Origin: Marinomonas aquimarina
Lineage (GTDB): Bacteria; Pseudomonadota; Gammaproteobacteria; Pseudomonadales; Marinomonadaceae
Length of the DNA stretch: 64,000 bases
Direction: 5' to 3'
Assembly: GCF_900089755.1 (NCBI RefSeq)
Contig: NZ_FLOC01000003.1
Span: forward strand, 124,001 to 188,000
Below, in pieces: positions 8,674 to 19,310 of this stretch. The notes under the pieces were generated by a model, which was not told the origin of the DNA, ran no database searches, and was given only the letters and a program-made list of their open reading frames with translations. The first letter of the stretch is position 1. The number at the start of each line of letters is the position of its first letter. Made by a program: the position numbers and the translations under genes.

Positions 8674-9575
8674 TTCAAGACTCCTTTTTGCTGTACTTGC
8701 TTCAGCACATACTGCGCATAGGCTTCTGCTGCATCCACCTGACAGCCTTCCAAGGCGCCTTTAAAGCCACCAAATGCGGATACTTCAAATACCACTGGAC
8801 CCTGATCCGTAAGAGCAATGTCCACCGTGGTAAAGCTCAAGTTAAAGCAAGCTTGCGCCTTACGGCCCAGCTCAATCAGCTCTTCACTTGGCTCAAACAA
8901 TTCATAATGGCCGCCACTGTGAATGGTGGTATTCCATGAATCCTTGTTCCCTACACGGGCGTAAGTACACAGATACTCGCCCCCCAAGAACACCATCCCC
9001 AAATCTTTGCCATCCAATTTAACCGTTTGCTGCATGTAGTAAAGACTGTTGTCTTGGCGATACTCCGCCAAGGCTTGACGCAACTCGCTCTCCGGTTGCT
9101 CCGCTGTCAACATCACCATACCGCGTGCCTTGGTCGAATACAGCGGTTTCAGGATCACCGAACCAAACTCATGCACGATTTGTAATGCCTGCTCTAGGTC
9201 TTCGGTGATACGCGTCTTAGGCATAGGCACACCGCCCTGCTGCAACGCTAAGGTGCCACTTAAACGATTAATAAGCTGACCAATCGTCTGTGCTGAACTG
9301 AACATGGGTACGCCCAGTTTTTCAATATGTGACAACACATGTATACGATCCTCAGTACTTGGAGCGTACACCTCGCTGATCTTTTTAACGATAATGCCAT
9401 CAAGCTGAGCAAGATCCAGATCACCAAACATCAGTTGGTTGCTGTCCAGTCGTAACTCCACTTTGGCCATATCAATGACAGCGCGAAATCCGGTAAGGGC
9501 TTCTAAACGGTCCGCCAAGACTTCTGTTGACCATTTTCCAGGGATTCCTACCACCCCAATTTTGGGCTTATTCAC
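8667..9575 (-). CDS. ATP-grasp enzyme of GAK-type system
   Basis: A 302-residue ATP-grasp ligase related to RimK/glutathione-synthetase enzymes. Landmarks are the N-terminal pre-grasp domain (KIGVVGIPGKWSTEVLADRL), the ATP-binding lysine segment GSVILKPLYSTKARGMV (about residue 138), the YYMQQTV strand, and the metal-binding end TTVDIALTDQGPVVFEVSAFGGF. Such enzymes activate a carboxylate by phosphorylation and join it to an amine or thiol, so peptide tagging or small-molecule synthesis is possible. It overlaps both neighbours (8 bp with the upstream gene, 7 bp downstream). Product unknown. Confidence 0.75.
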   Translation of the reverse strand: MNKPKIGVVGIPGKWSTEVLADRLEALTGFRAVIDMAKVELRLDSNQLMFGDLDLAQLDGIIVKKISEVYAPSTEDRIHVLSHIEKLGVPMFSSAQTIGQLINRLSGTLALQQGGVPMPKTRITEDLEQALQIVHEFGSVILKPLYSTKARGMVMLTAEQPESELRQALAEYRQDNSLYYMQQTVKLDGKDLGMVFLGGEYLCTYARVGNKDSWNTTIHSGGHYELFEPSEELIELGRKAQACFNLSFTTVDIALTDQGPVVFEVSAFGGFKGALEGCQVDAAEAYAQYVLKQVQQKGVLKC

Positions 9576-11211
9576 TATATAACTCCTTAAGTGGAAGCTT
9601 AAACTTGGCTTCCTTTTCGGCTGGCAAAGCGGCCAACGTTTCTAATAAGTAGCGAGCACGAAGGTGCATACGCGAAGACAATTTTTTATCCAAAACAAAA
9701 CGTGTTGAGCTGGCGAAAGAACGGGCTAAACCTGCGGCCATACGCAGTTCATAAGTCGAGTCTTGGTACCGTTTAGCAAAGCGTCGACCAAATTGATACA
9801 CCTGTTTGGCGCACGCCATCATCAAGGCTCGCTGTTTCGGCTCTAATATCTGCATGCGATAAATGGATACCATCAACACGGTGAGATCCTGCACATAATC
9901 AAAATAACTTGAACGATGTAAGTCGATAAAATAAATGTGCTTTTCAACCCCATCAAAAATGAGGTTGTCGACGTTAAAATCACCGTGAATCATCACTGAA
10001 AATGGTGCTGGCCAGCGCCCTTCTTGGACGGCGACACAGCCCACTAGATGGCTAAAACTTGGCTTAACCACGCCACAGATACGTTGCTCGGGAGCAAAAT
10101 ATTCTGGATGTACAGCCATGCAGTCTTTTATGCGCTTAGTGAGCTGCTGCATAAAATGCGCCTGAGCGGGCTCTTTGCTCAAGGTATCCTGCCAAGTTTT
10201 CTGCAGCGTTTTAAACAGTGTTTTCAAGGCCAATTCTAATGGCTTTTCTTTGCCTTCACGCAGCAATGATTCCAGCGTTTTGCCAGGAATGTGTTCGATC
10301 AGTAACGCCGATGTTTCGCCATCGTTTTCACTTTGCATTAGCACATCCGGCGCCAATTTGGGGTTGATCTTACGCCAGTTCTCCACCCCTTGAACTTCTT
10401 CGTCGATTTTGTCCTGATCCCCTTCTTTATACACCGCCAGTACTCTTTGTCCCGACTCATCCTCATGAGTCAAAGAAGCAATGGCACTGCCGGAGCGCGT
10501 TAGCGCGAGGCGCTTCACCTTTAAATCATCAAGTTCGTAATTAAGTGACGCAGAGACGTGTTTAAGATGGCGATAGTTTTTTAGGGTCGCCACGTGACCA
10601 AGGTCTATCTTAATAAGGGCTTCTGCCACTTTAGTAAGCAGCTTGATCAAGCGCTTTAAGTGGGCGTTGCCGTGTATCGCGGCATTCAGTTCCTCATCAC
10701 TCACCAAATGCTTCTGCTTCAGAGTGTGAACCTGGACTTCATCAAACAGCAGCGCCAGCTTATCGGCTCTGCGCGCTACCTTGATACTGGTTCGACGGAC
10801 TTCCGTATAGAAACCAAACTTAATCAGCTGGATGGAGCGGTTCAAATGCTTGATGAATTTCAGCGTTTGGCTAGCAGCTGGGGGGCGATATTCATAGGCT
10901 AAAGTGGCCGCATCAATACATTCGGTTAATCCCGCTGCGAGCTCGGATAACGCATTAGCGAAACCACGCACCGCAATCACACGATTGTAGTAGGCAGTAC
11001 CAAGCTTGCGGCGCTCCAACATTTGCGCGCAACTAAGCTCAACCTTCTCTCGTAAGGTTTGTACGTATCCGCCACGAGCTCTCATACGAATGAGAATATC
11101 GGGGGAACCTGTTTTGCAAAACAACTGAGCAAAGTCACCGTGCTTAACAAGTTCGCCAAGCAAAAAAGTGAGGTCTTCCTGAACAGCGCTAAAGGGGGAT
11201 GCGACAGACAT
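9568..11211 (-). CDS. APH-like phosphotransferase with helical N-terminal domain
   Basis: A 547-residue protein, first gene of the operon. Residues 1-210 are alpha-helical and resemble a PhoU-like bundle (weak judgement). The C-terminal half is an aminoglycoside-phosphotransferase/choline-kinase-type domain: LIEHIPGKTLESLL (hinge), VMIHGDFNVDNLIFDG (catalytic HGD-x4-N) and YFIDLHRSSYFDYVQDL (metal-binding Asp). It should transfer phosphate from ATP to a small molecule or protein. It overlaps the ATP-grasp gene by 8 bp. A real antibiotic kinase is unlikely given the size and operon. Its position suggests it supplies the phosphorylated substrate of the pathway; this is inference. Confidence 0.72.
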   Translation of the reverse strand: MSVASPFSAVQEDLTFLLGELVKHGDFAQLFCKTGSPDILIRMRARGGYVQTLREKVELSCAQMLERRKLGTAYYNRVIAVRGFANALSELAAGLTECIDAATLAYEYRPPAASQTLKFIKHLNRSIQLIKFGFYTEVRRTSIKVARRADKLALLFDEVQVHTLKQKHLVSDEELNAAIHGNAHLKRLIKLLTKVAEALIKIDLGHVATLKNYRHLKHVSASLNYELDDLKVKRLALTRSGSAIASLTHEDESGQRVLAVYKEGDQDKIDEEVQGVENWRKINPKLAPDVLMQSENDGETSALLIEHIPGKTLESLLREGKEKPLELALKTLFKTLQKTWQDTLSKEPAQAHFMQQLTKRIKDCMAVHPEYFAPEQRICGVVKPSFSHLVGCVAVQEGRWPAPFSVMIHGDFNVDNLIFDGVEKHIYFIDLHRSSYFDYVQDLTVLMVSIYRMQILEPKQRALMMACAKQVYQFGRRFAKRYQDSTYELRMAAGLARSFASSTRFVLDKKLSSRMHLRARYLLETLAALPAEKEAKFKLPLKELYSE

Positions 11212-11803
11212 GTTAGCTCTAAAGTAAATCCATAACCTTACACTATAATGAGACTAACAAGGTTACAGTCACATTAAAACCCTATAAATATTAGTCAGTT
11301 ACTGTAAAATTAAAACCGTCACCCGCAAAATGCACAAATAATATCTAAATAGTTTGCAGATAAAGTGTAAGTTTTATAAAGAAATACGTCCGACTAATTC
11401 ACCTCTCCTTTAGCCACTTCGTATTCATAAAATACACATAACAATACAAGCCTATTACAGACACCTGTTGGCTTTGCTTTGATAGTAAATCAATATATTC
11501 CTGCAAACATTTACTCTAGCGATAAGGGTGGCTACGCTTGATTATGAAAAATGCTGAATCAGATAACCTTAGTAATCCAAATGACGGTTCATAACGTAGT
11601 TAAGTGCTTGTAAATAAATAACTTATATCTAGATGATGTCACATGTGGACTACCTAGATTAGAGCGTTCCAAGATTTGAGTTGTAAAGGAAATAGCGTTC
11701 AAATTTCAGTGGATACACTTTTTGACGATACATTTTGCTTCTACGTCACTGCAGGGAAATCAAAACTATGACCGTAAGCCAAATGTAATACGAGGAAATC
11801 CCC
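11212..11803 (+). other. 592-bp intergenic region, divergent promoters
   Basis: This AT-rich gap separates the kinase/ATP-grasp operon (minus) from the chemoreceptor gene (plus), so it must hold two promoters. A TATAGT -10-like hexamer on the minus strand lies at about 11244-11249 and is flanked by an AACCTT/AAGGTT inverted pair. I see no convincing ORF, RNA gene or repeat. Confidence 0.4.
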
Positions 11804-13108
11804 ATGTTGTTTCAATCAAAAAAAACAGCACAACGTATTGCGGAATTGGAAAAGGAATTAGCGGCATTCCATAGTATTCGCAGGGACCTACAAGAGACGA
11901 TGTTGTATTTTGCTGTCGATCAGCAAGGCAACTTTATCGAAGCTAACCCAGGCTTTCTGGAATCCTGTGGTTTTCGTTTCGAAGAGTTAGGCAAGCTTTC
12001 TCGCCATATCTCAGACAAAGCCAAATACAAAGCGCACTTCCAGCAAATGCTTGAAGCCATCCAAGATTGCCGCCATTGGCATGGCGCCATGCAGTTTATC
12101 GACAAAGAAGGTATGGAGCGCTGGTATCGCGTCATTCTACAACCCATTCCGAATAAGACAGGCACGCACCTTTCGGCCTACTGTGTCGAATTGACCCGTA
12201 CCATTTCTGAGTCTCGTCAACACGATGACATGCTCGCGGCGCTACACCGCTCGCAAGCAGTGATTGAGTTCAGCGTGGATGGCATCATCCTCGATGCCAA
12301 TGACAACTTCCTGCAGGGCATGGGCTACAGCAAGGGCCAGATTCTCGGTAAACATCATCGTATTTTTTGTCACCCCAGTGAAGCTGAATCAAGTGAGTAT
12401 CAGGAATTTTGGCGCACTCTGGCCTCAGGGAAGTTTTTCTCTGGACGATTCCGCCGAGTGGGTAGCCATGGCCATGATATCTGGCTAGAAGCGACTTATA
12501 ACCCGGTTCATGATGATAATGGTGAACTTTATAAGGTGGTGAAGTTTGCTTCAGTCGTGACCGACCAGGTGAAGCGTGAACAAGCGATCGCCGATGCCTC
12601 GGAAGTCGCCTACACCATTTCCCAACAAACTGGGCAGCAATCCACAGAAGGCATAGCAGTGATTAAGCGCACCATTGATACCATGCAAGAGCTGACCTCT
12701 TATATGAGCAACGCCAGCGATGGTATTACTGCACTGGACACACAATCTTCTAAAGTATCGGCCCTGGTCGAGAGCATTCGTGGCATTGCTGAACAAACCA
12801 ACCTGTTAGCGCTCAATGCTGCGATTGAAGCCGCCCGCGCGGGTGAACAAGGTCGCGGCTTTGCCGTGGTCGCCGATGAAGTTCGTCAGTTAGCGTCCCG
12901 TACCAGTAGCGCGACCGAGCAGATCATTGAAGTGGTCGCAGAAAACAAAAAGCTCACTGAGCAGGCCGTGAACTTAATCAACGACAGCCTCAGTAAAGTC
13001 AATGATGCCCACCGACTGTCCAGTGAAGCGGGTGTGGTGATCAACGACATTCAAGCCGGTGCGGAGCAAGTGGTCAGTGCAGTCGAGCAGTTTAAGCAAA
13101 GCCTTTAA
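11804..13108 (+). CDS. soluble PAS-PAS methyl-accepting chemotaxis protein
   Basis: A 434-residue chemoreceptor with no membrane segments. Residues 20-135 and 140-265 are two PAS domains ([50 protein letters not shown]), followed directly by a short MCP signalling domain with the hairpin tip [22 protein letters not shown] and [13 protein letters not shown]. It should sense a cytoplasmic cue such as redox state or oxygen through the PAS domains and control CheA. An SD (GAGGAAA) precedes the ATG. The layout resembles BdlA/Aer-like soluble receptors. It overlaps the convergent DUF2889 gene by 4 bp. Confidence 0.9.
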   Translation: MLFQSKKTAQRIAELEKELAAFHSIRRDLQETMLYFAVDQQGNFIEANPGFLESCGFRFEELGKLSRHISDKAKYKAHFQQMLEAIQDCRHWHGAMQFIDKEGMERWYRVILQPIPNKTGTHLSAYCVELTRTISESRQHDDMLAALHRSQAVIEFSVDGIILDANDNFLQGMGYSKGQILGKHHRIFCHPSEAESSEYQEFWRTLASGKFFSGRFRRVGSHGHDIWLEATYNPVHDDNGELYKVVKFASVVTDQVKREQAIADASEVAYTISQQTGQQSTEGIAVIKRTIDTMQELTSYMSNASDGITALDTQSSKVSALVESIRGIAEQTNLLALNAAIEAARAGEQGRGFAVVADEVRQLASRTSSATEQIIEVVAENKKLTEQAVNLINDSLSKVNDAHRLSSEAGVVINDIQAGAEQVVSAVEQFKQSL

Positions 13109-13656
13109 GCTTTGCTTTCTTGCTCATTGACCTGTGGCCATAAAAGTTGCTGCGCGCGACCACCATCACGAAAACCGTGGCAGGTATTGCGCACAGTTTG
13201 GCGCTCTTCTGAACCCGAGGCATAGTTGGGTTCGAAATTTAATTTGTAACCACGAATGGTCTGCAACGCTGCGGTTGCTAACGGCGGCAGCATTTCCGTC
13301 AAATGGGTACAGCTAGTGGTGCGCCCTAACGCGACCTTCGCCTTATCCATCCAGCCTTTTTTAATCTGCAAGCCAATCAATTCTTTGTATTGCGGCTCTG
13401 CCCCAGAGCAATCTGCGTAAGGGGTATTATGCATTTCTGCACGGACATCACGTATGGTAAAGCTGTCATCAAACACCAATGTCAGGGTCATTCGATGGAG
13501 AAAATCGCCGATCTCGATTAAACCACGATCTTCCAAAGAGAACGGATAGCCCTTGGTATCTTCCAGCACACCCTCTACTTCCCATAGGCCATCGTCACGC
13601 TGAAAGCCTTGGATATTAATGTTTCGAGTATGTAATGGGGTCCGTTTTACTGTCAT
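13105..13656 (-). CDS. DUF2889 family protein
   Basis: A 183-residue cytoplasmic protein recognised by the DUF2889 pattern: [31 protein letters not shown] at the start, then an acidic central part with the cysteine-containing segment [14 protein letters not shown], and a late conserved piece [23 protein letters not shown]. Function is not established. Its gene stands alone, convergent with the chemoreceptor (4-bp overlap) and separated from katG by a strong terminator. Confidence 0.75.
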   Translation of the reverse strand: MTVKRTPLHTRNINIQGFQRDDGLWEVEGVLEDTKGYPFSLEDRGLIEIGDFLHRMTLTLVFDDSFTIRDVRAEMHNTPYADCSGAEPQYKELIGLQIKKGWMDKAKVALGRTTSCTHLTEMLPPLATAALQTIRGYKLNFEPNYASGSEERQTVRNTCHGFRDGGRAQQLLWPQVNEQESKA

Positions 13657-13738
13657 GATTTTCGTCCGACTTTGATTCTAATTATTTGATCTATAAGTGT
13701 TAACGATTTTTGCTGAGCCTTCAACATTGAGATGCCCA

Positions 13739-13776
13739 TAAAAAAAACGCCTTAGCCACGAGACTAAGGCGTTTCT
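13739..13776 (-). terminator. intrinsic terminator of katG
   Basis: On the minus strand AAACGCCTTAG pairs with CTAAGGCGTTT across a short loop and is followed by a run of eight T. It lies downstream of katG and ahead of the DUF2889 gene. Confidence 0.85.
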
Positions 13777-13824
13777 GTTGTTGGCATCACCCAACATTAC
13801 TCGGCTTTCGCAAAATGCGTAGAC

Positions 13825-16026
<2,202 letters not shown>

Positions 16027-16248
16027 TCACTTGAGAGAACAGGTATGTCCACACATACACATTCCTAATTAAAAATAGATGAATGTTGGGCATACGCATC
16101 ACTTACTTTAAAAAGATCACATTTTTCTTCGCTGCGTGATTTGTTTTATAAGCATAGGAAACCTTTACCGATTAGAGAAATATGCTTTTTAAATCGGACT
16201 CAATAGATTTTTATAATCAAAGCTCACTAACTGCTTCTTCTGAATACA

Positions 16249-16284
16249 AAAAAGCGCCCTTAGCACAGACTAAGGACGCTTCAT
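16249..16284 (-). terminator. intrinsic terminator of the MBL-fold gene
   Basis: The minus strand reads AAGCGTCCTTAG, a 7-nt loop, then CTAAGGGCGCTT followed by TTTT. It ends the hydrolase transcript upstream of katG. Confidence 0.8.
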
Positions 16285-16303
16285 CAAAAGACTCGATATC
16301 TTA

Positions 16304-17404
16304 TCAGCGCTGACGCCACCAATCCTGAAAGGTTTGCGTGTCATCATCGAGGTTCACTCGTTCGCCGATCAATGGGGTCATCATGCGATACTCTTGCCCC
16401 TCGGAGGCTTGGCTAATACGCTCTAACGGGTCATACCACGCATGATGGGCTAATTTAAACTTGCTGTTGTGGGCCGCTAATACCGCTTTGGCGTCGACAT
16501 CTTGCGCCGCTTGTGCCGCTTGCTCTGGGGACATATGAATGTGCGCCCAATTTTCGTTGTATTGACCGTCTTCTAAAATGGCGAGATCAAAAGCCCCAAG
16601 ACGCTCACGTATTTCTTTAAAATGTTCACCATAACCCGTATCACCACTGTACAGCACCTTGCGTTTCTCAGTGAGGATGGCAAAACCCGACCAAAGCGTG
16701 CGATTGCGCGTTAATAAGCGTCCCGAGAAATGAATGGACGGCACCAAATAAATGCTGACATCAGCGTCTTCAAAGGCATCATACCAATCCCCTTCAAACA
16801 CACGCTCTTGCGCAAAGCCCCATTGAATCAAGTAAGAACCGACCCCTAAAGGGGCAATCACCTGACCGACTTTTCCTTTCAAGCCTTCCAGGGTTGGCAA
16901 GTCCAAATGGTCCCAGTGATCATGTGAAATCAGCAGATAATCAACGGCAGGAATATCTTCCGCATCATAGATATTGGTACCAGGGAATGCCTTATTGGTA
17001 CCTGGTACAGGGGAAGCATAGTCACTAAACACTGGATCAATCAGGTACGTTTTACCATCGAACTGCATAAAGTAGGTCGAATGGCCCATCCATACCACGA
17101 CATTGTCTTGGGGATCTAAGGCATGTAAATCGGTTTTCTTAGACGGCAGAGGCTTTTCTGGGATTGCATCGATCACTTCTTGGAACAAGAAACGATAAAA
17201 CAGTGCAAACTGCCCTTCATCACTGGTCGACACCGGCACTAAAGGATTGTTGTGAAAATGCCCTTCTGCAAAATGATCACTGGCAACCGGAGCCTCAACT
17301 CTCGGGGCAACAAATTGAGGTTGCTGCAGATAGATAATGCTGGCTAACGCTAGCAGGATAAGGATGCTCATTAGCCAAGTGAAAATACGACGCATAATAC
17401 TCAT
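16304..17404 (-). CDS. membrane-anchored metallo-beta-lactamase-fold hydrolase
   Basis: A 366-residue protein with one N-terminal membrane segment (IFTWLMSILILLALASIIYL) and a metallo-beta-lactamase domain of the UlaG/NAPE-PLD type. Metal ligands are seen in WMGHSTYFMQF, LLISHDHWDHLD (HxHxDH), PSIHFSGR, YSGDTGYGEHF and the final histidine of VLAAHNSKFKLAHH. NAPE-PLD-like members cleave phosphodiester bonds in lipids; the UlaG type opens lactones. A lipid substrate fits the membrane anchor but is inferred. Single gene with its own terminator. Confidence 0.82.
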   Translation of the reverse strand: MSIMRRIFTWLMSILILLALASIIYLQQPQFVAPRVEAPVASDHFAEGHFHNNPLVPVSTSDEGQFALFYRFLFQEVIDAIPEKPLPSKKTDLHALDPQDNVVVWMGHSTYFMQFDGKTYLIDPVFSDYASPVPGTNKAFPGTNIYDAEDIPAVDYLLISHDHWDHLDLPTLEGLKGKVGQVIAPLGVGSYLIQWGFAQERVFEGDWYDAFEDADVSIYLVPSIHFSGRLLTRNRTLWSGFAILTEKRKVLYSGDTGYGEHFKEIRERLGAFDLAILEDGQYNENWAHIHMSPEQAAQAAQDVDAKAVLAAHNSKFKLAHHAWYDPLERISQASEGQEYRMMTPLIGERVNLDDDTQTFQDWWRQR

Positions 17405-17486
17405 TTATAACAAATCAAAGCGGCGATCATAACAAACAGCGCCGCTAAGAGAATGTCGCTGTACCTAATAGACCCATGAGTATAAT

Positions 17487-17951
17487 TCATGAATCTTGGC
17501 GAGAAGCGACCTTAACATCTTCCAATAGCTGGGCCCCAGGGCCCTGTTCGGCCACGATGTCGTCAGGGTTTCTGAGCGGGCAGTCGTCTAACGATAGACA
17601 ACCACAACCGATACACCCCTCCATTTGATCACGCAGTTGCAGCAAAGTATTAATGCGCTCATTGAGCATGGCATGCCATTCGATACTCAGCTCACGCCAC
17701 TCTTCGACGGTGATTTTTTTCTTTGGCAAGGTATCCAAGTGCTCCTTGATTAACGCCAACGAAATTCCCGCACGCTGAGCAATACGAATAATAGCAATGC
17801 GACGCAATACCGAACGATCATAACGGCGTTGATTGCCTGAATTGCGCCAGCTGTCGATTAAACCTTTGCTCTCGTAGAAGTGGAGCGTGGAGACATTTAC
17901 ACCACTGCGTTTTGCCACTTCACCCACACCTAATGATTGCTCGTTACTCAT
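17487..17951 (-). CDS. soxR: redox-sensing transcriptional regulator SoxR
   Basis: A 154-residue MerR-family activator, taking the ATG at 17951 ([18 protein letters not shown]). The N-terminal winged helix has [13 protein letters not shown] and [21 protein letters not shown]. The C-terminal part carries the four-cysteine 2Fe-2S signature [12 protein letters not shown] (C-x2-C-x-C-x5-C) that defines SoxR. A longer frame upstream runs through the SoxR operator and is not the gene. Redox-cycling compounds oxidise the cluster and switch on the divergent promoter. In most bacteria outside the enterics SoxR controls efflux pumps and oxidoreductases directly, which fits the RND operon next door. Confidence 0.95.
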   Translation of the reverse strand: MSNEQSLGVGEVAKRSGVNVSTLHFYESKGLIDSWRNSGNQRRYDRSVLRRIAIIRIAQRAGISLALIKEHLDTLPKKKITVEEWRELSIEWHAMLNERINTLLQLRDQMEGCIGCGCLSLDDCPLRNPDDIVAEQGPGAQLLEDVKVASRQDS

Positions 17952-17964
17952 AGTAAAAAAGCTA

Positions 17965-17995
17965 TTGACCTCAAGTATACTTGAGGTCATATTAT
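17965..17995 (+). promoter_or_regulatory. SoxR box within a 19-bp-spacer promoter
   Basis: A perfect palindrome CCTCAAGTATACTTGAGG occupies 17969-17986. It sits between a -35 (TTGACC, 17965-17970) and a -10 (TATTAT, 17990-17995), giving the overlong 19-bp spacer that MerR-family activators correct by bending. It points toward the RND efflux operon and lies 14 bp upstream of the soxR start codon, so it can also set soxR expression. Confidence 0.95.
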
Positions 17996-18052
17996 TCTTG
18001 TCGGCTAGCACACTCAAGTGCCTTTTATCGTTTGTTTTTCGTAGGAGCCGAC

Positions 18053-18163
18053 ATGAATCGCCCGCACTCCCCTTTCCAAACCTGCACACGCTTTGGGCAT
18101 GTCATCGCACACACACCAAGCATTTTTGTTTTCACTTTCCATTCATTAGGGGGTGAAGCATGA
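18053..18163 (+). CDS. 36-codon leader ORF of the SoxR-controlled efflux operon
   Basis: A small ORF in the 155-nt leader between the SoxR promoter and the membrane fusion protein gene. It has a good SD (TAGGAG, five bases before ATG) and its stop overlaps the next ATG as ATGA. The peptide begins [15 protein letters not shown], is rich in His/Thr/Phe, and ends SLGGEA. The efflux gene also has GGGGGTG upstream, so coupling may be partial. I do not recognise a family. It could be a coupling leader, a regulatory uORF, or chance. The strong SD together with the exact overlap makes translation plausible. Confidence 0.5.
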   Translation: MNRPHSPFQTCTRFGHVIAHTPSIFVFTFHSLGGEA

Positions 18164-19308
18164 ACGACAACCAGCACATCAAACAACCATTAGAAATCGA
18201 CCGTTCTTCGCCAAAATTAGCCTTTGCACTCACAGGCGTAGTGCTGGCCGGCATTTTTGGCGGCATGTACTACATGAAAAACTACGCTCAGGAACAAGCA
18301 CCGGCTTGGCAGCCTCAAGCCGTGCCCGTGACGGCGATGCAAGTGGAGACCACTGAGCTACCCATTACGCTAAGTGCGATCGGTACCTTAAGTGCTTCGG
18401 AGCAAGTACTGCTGGCAGCAGAAGCTTCTGGTCGAGTGGCAAGCATTCACTTTAAGTCAGGCGAATCGGTAGCAAAAGGCGAGCCCTTGGTAGATCTTTA
18501 CGATGGTACGGAGCAAGCTGCACTAGAAGCGGCTAAAGCCAATGCCAAACTCGCGAAAAGCCAATTAGACCGCTCAGAACGTCTAGCCAAAACCGGTGTA
18601 GAGCCGCTGGATACGTTACAGGTACGCCGCTCTACCTATGAGCAAGCTCAAGCTGAAGTGACACGTATCGAAGCCCTATTGCGTCAAAAACAAATCCTTG
18701 CGCCTTTCTCAGGGGATTTGGGGATTCGTCAAATTGATTTAGGGGAATACCTAAGCCCAGGCCAGCCCGTGGTGTCTTTGACCGCATTGGAGACTCTGTT
18801 TGTTGAATTTTCTGTGCCACAGCAGGCATTCGCTTCGATTCGCACAGGGGCGCAAGTGACACTAACAACCGATGCCTACCCTAATCGCGCTTTTCTGGCC
18901 GAAGTGAATGCCATTGAGCCCCAAGTAGACGCAGACACTCGAAACGTTCATATTCAAGCCACCCTTGATAACGCAGACCGCGCTTTACGTCCAGGAATGT
19001 ACGTCAATGCGTCCTTATCGTTGGACAACCGCAAAGACGCCATTCTGGTCCCCAATACCGCCATTCAAACCTCTGCACAAGGTTACAGTGCCATCGCCAT
19101 TCGTGGTGAGAATGCGACGGAGAAAGGCAACGCGGAAATCATCGGCGTTCAAATTGGCGAGCGCATTGGCAACCAAATGGTGGTGACATCAGGTTTGAAC
19201 GCTGGCGACGTCATCGTCACAGTGGGGCAAAACCGCATCCAACCGGGCGCTGAAGTGATTGTTTCTGAGCTTAGCACTTCTGACAATACTGGGTCTGAGG
19301 AGCGCTAA
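18160..19308 (+). CDS. RND efflux periplasmic adaptor (membrane fusion protein)
   Basis: A 382-residue HlyD/AcrA-type adaptor with one N-terminal membrane segment (LAFALTGVVLAGIFGGMYYM). Order of domains: barrel-sandwich half (TLSASEQVLLAAEASGRVASIHFKSGESVAKGEPL), alpha-hairpin (about residues 105-165), second lipoyl half (ILAPFSGDLGIRQIDLGEYLSPGQPVVSL), beta-barrel and membrane-proximal domain. It bridges the inner-membrane pump encoded 2 bp downstream to an outer-membrane channel. No TolC-type gene lies in the operon, so a channel encoded elsewhere must be used. Expression should be induced by SoxR. Confidence 0.93.
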   Translation: MNDNQHIKQPLEIDRSSPKLAFALTGVVLAGIFGGMYYMKNYAQEQAPAWQPQAVPVTAMQVETTELPITLSAIGTLSASEQVLLAAEASGRVASIHFKSGESVAKGEPLVDLYDGTEQAALEAAKANAKLAKSQLDRSERLAKTGVEPLDTLQVRRSTYEQAQAEVTRIEALLRQKQILAPFSGDLGIRQIDLGEYLSPGQPVVSLTALETLFVEFSVPQQAFASIRTGAQVTLTTDAYPNRAFLAEVNAIEPQVDADTRNVHIQATLDNADRALRPGMYVNASLSLDNRKDAILVPNTAIQTSAQGYSAIAIRGENATEKGNAEIIGVQIGERIGNQMVVTSGLNAGDVIVTVGQNRIQPGAEVIVSELSTSDNTGSEER

Positions 19309-19310
19309 CC

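Noticed and set aside
9568-11211. Antibiotic-resistance aminoglycoside phosphotransferase
   Set aside because: Only the catalytic motifs are shared; size, the helical N-terminal domain and operon context point to a metabolic or regulatory kinase.
17952-18089. Upstream extension of soxR by 46 codons
   Set aside because: The extension runs through the SoxR operator and promoter; the internal ATG gives the normal SoxR length and N-terminus.
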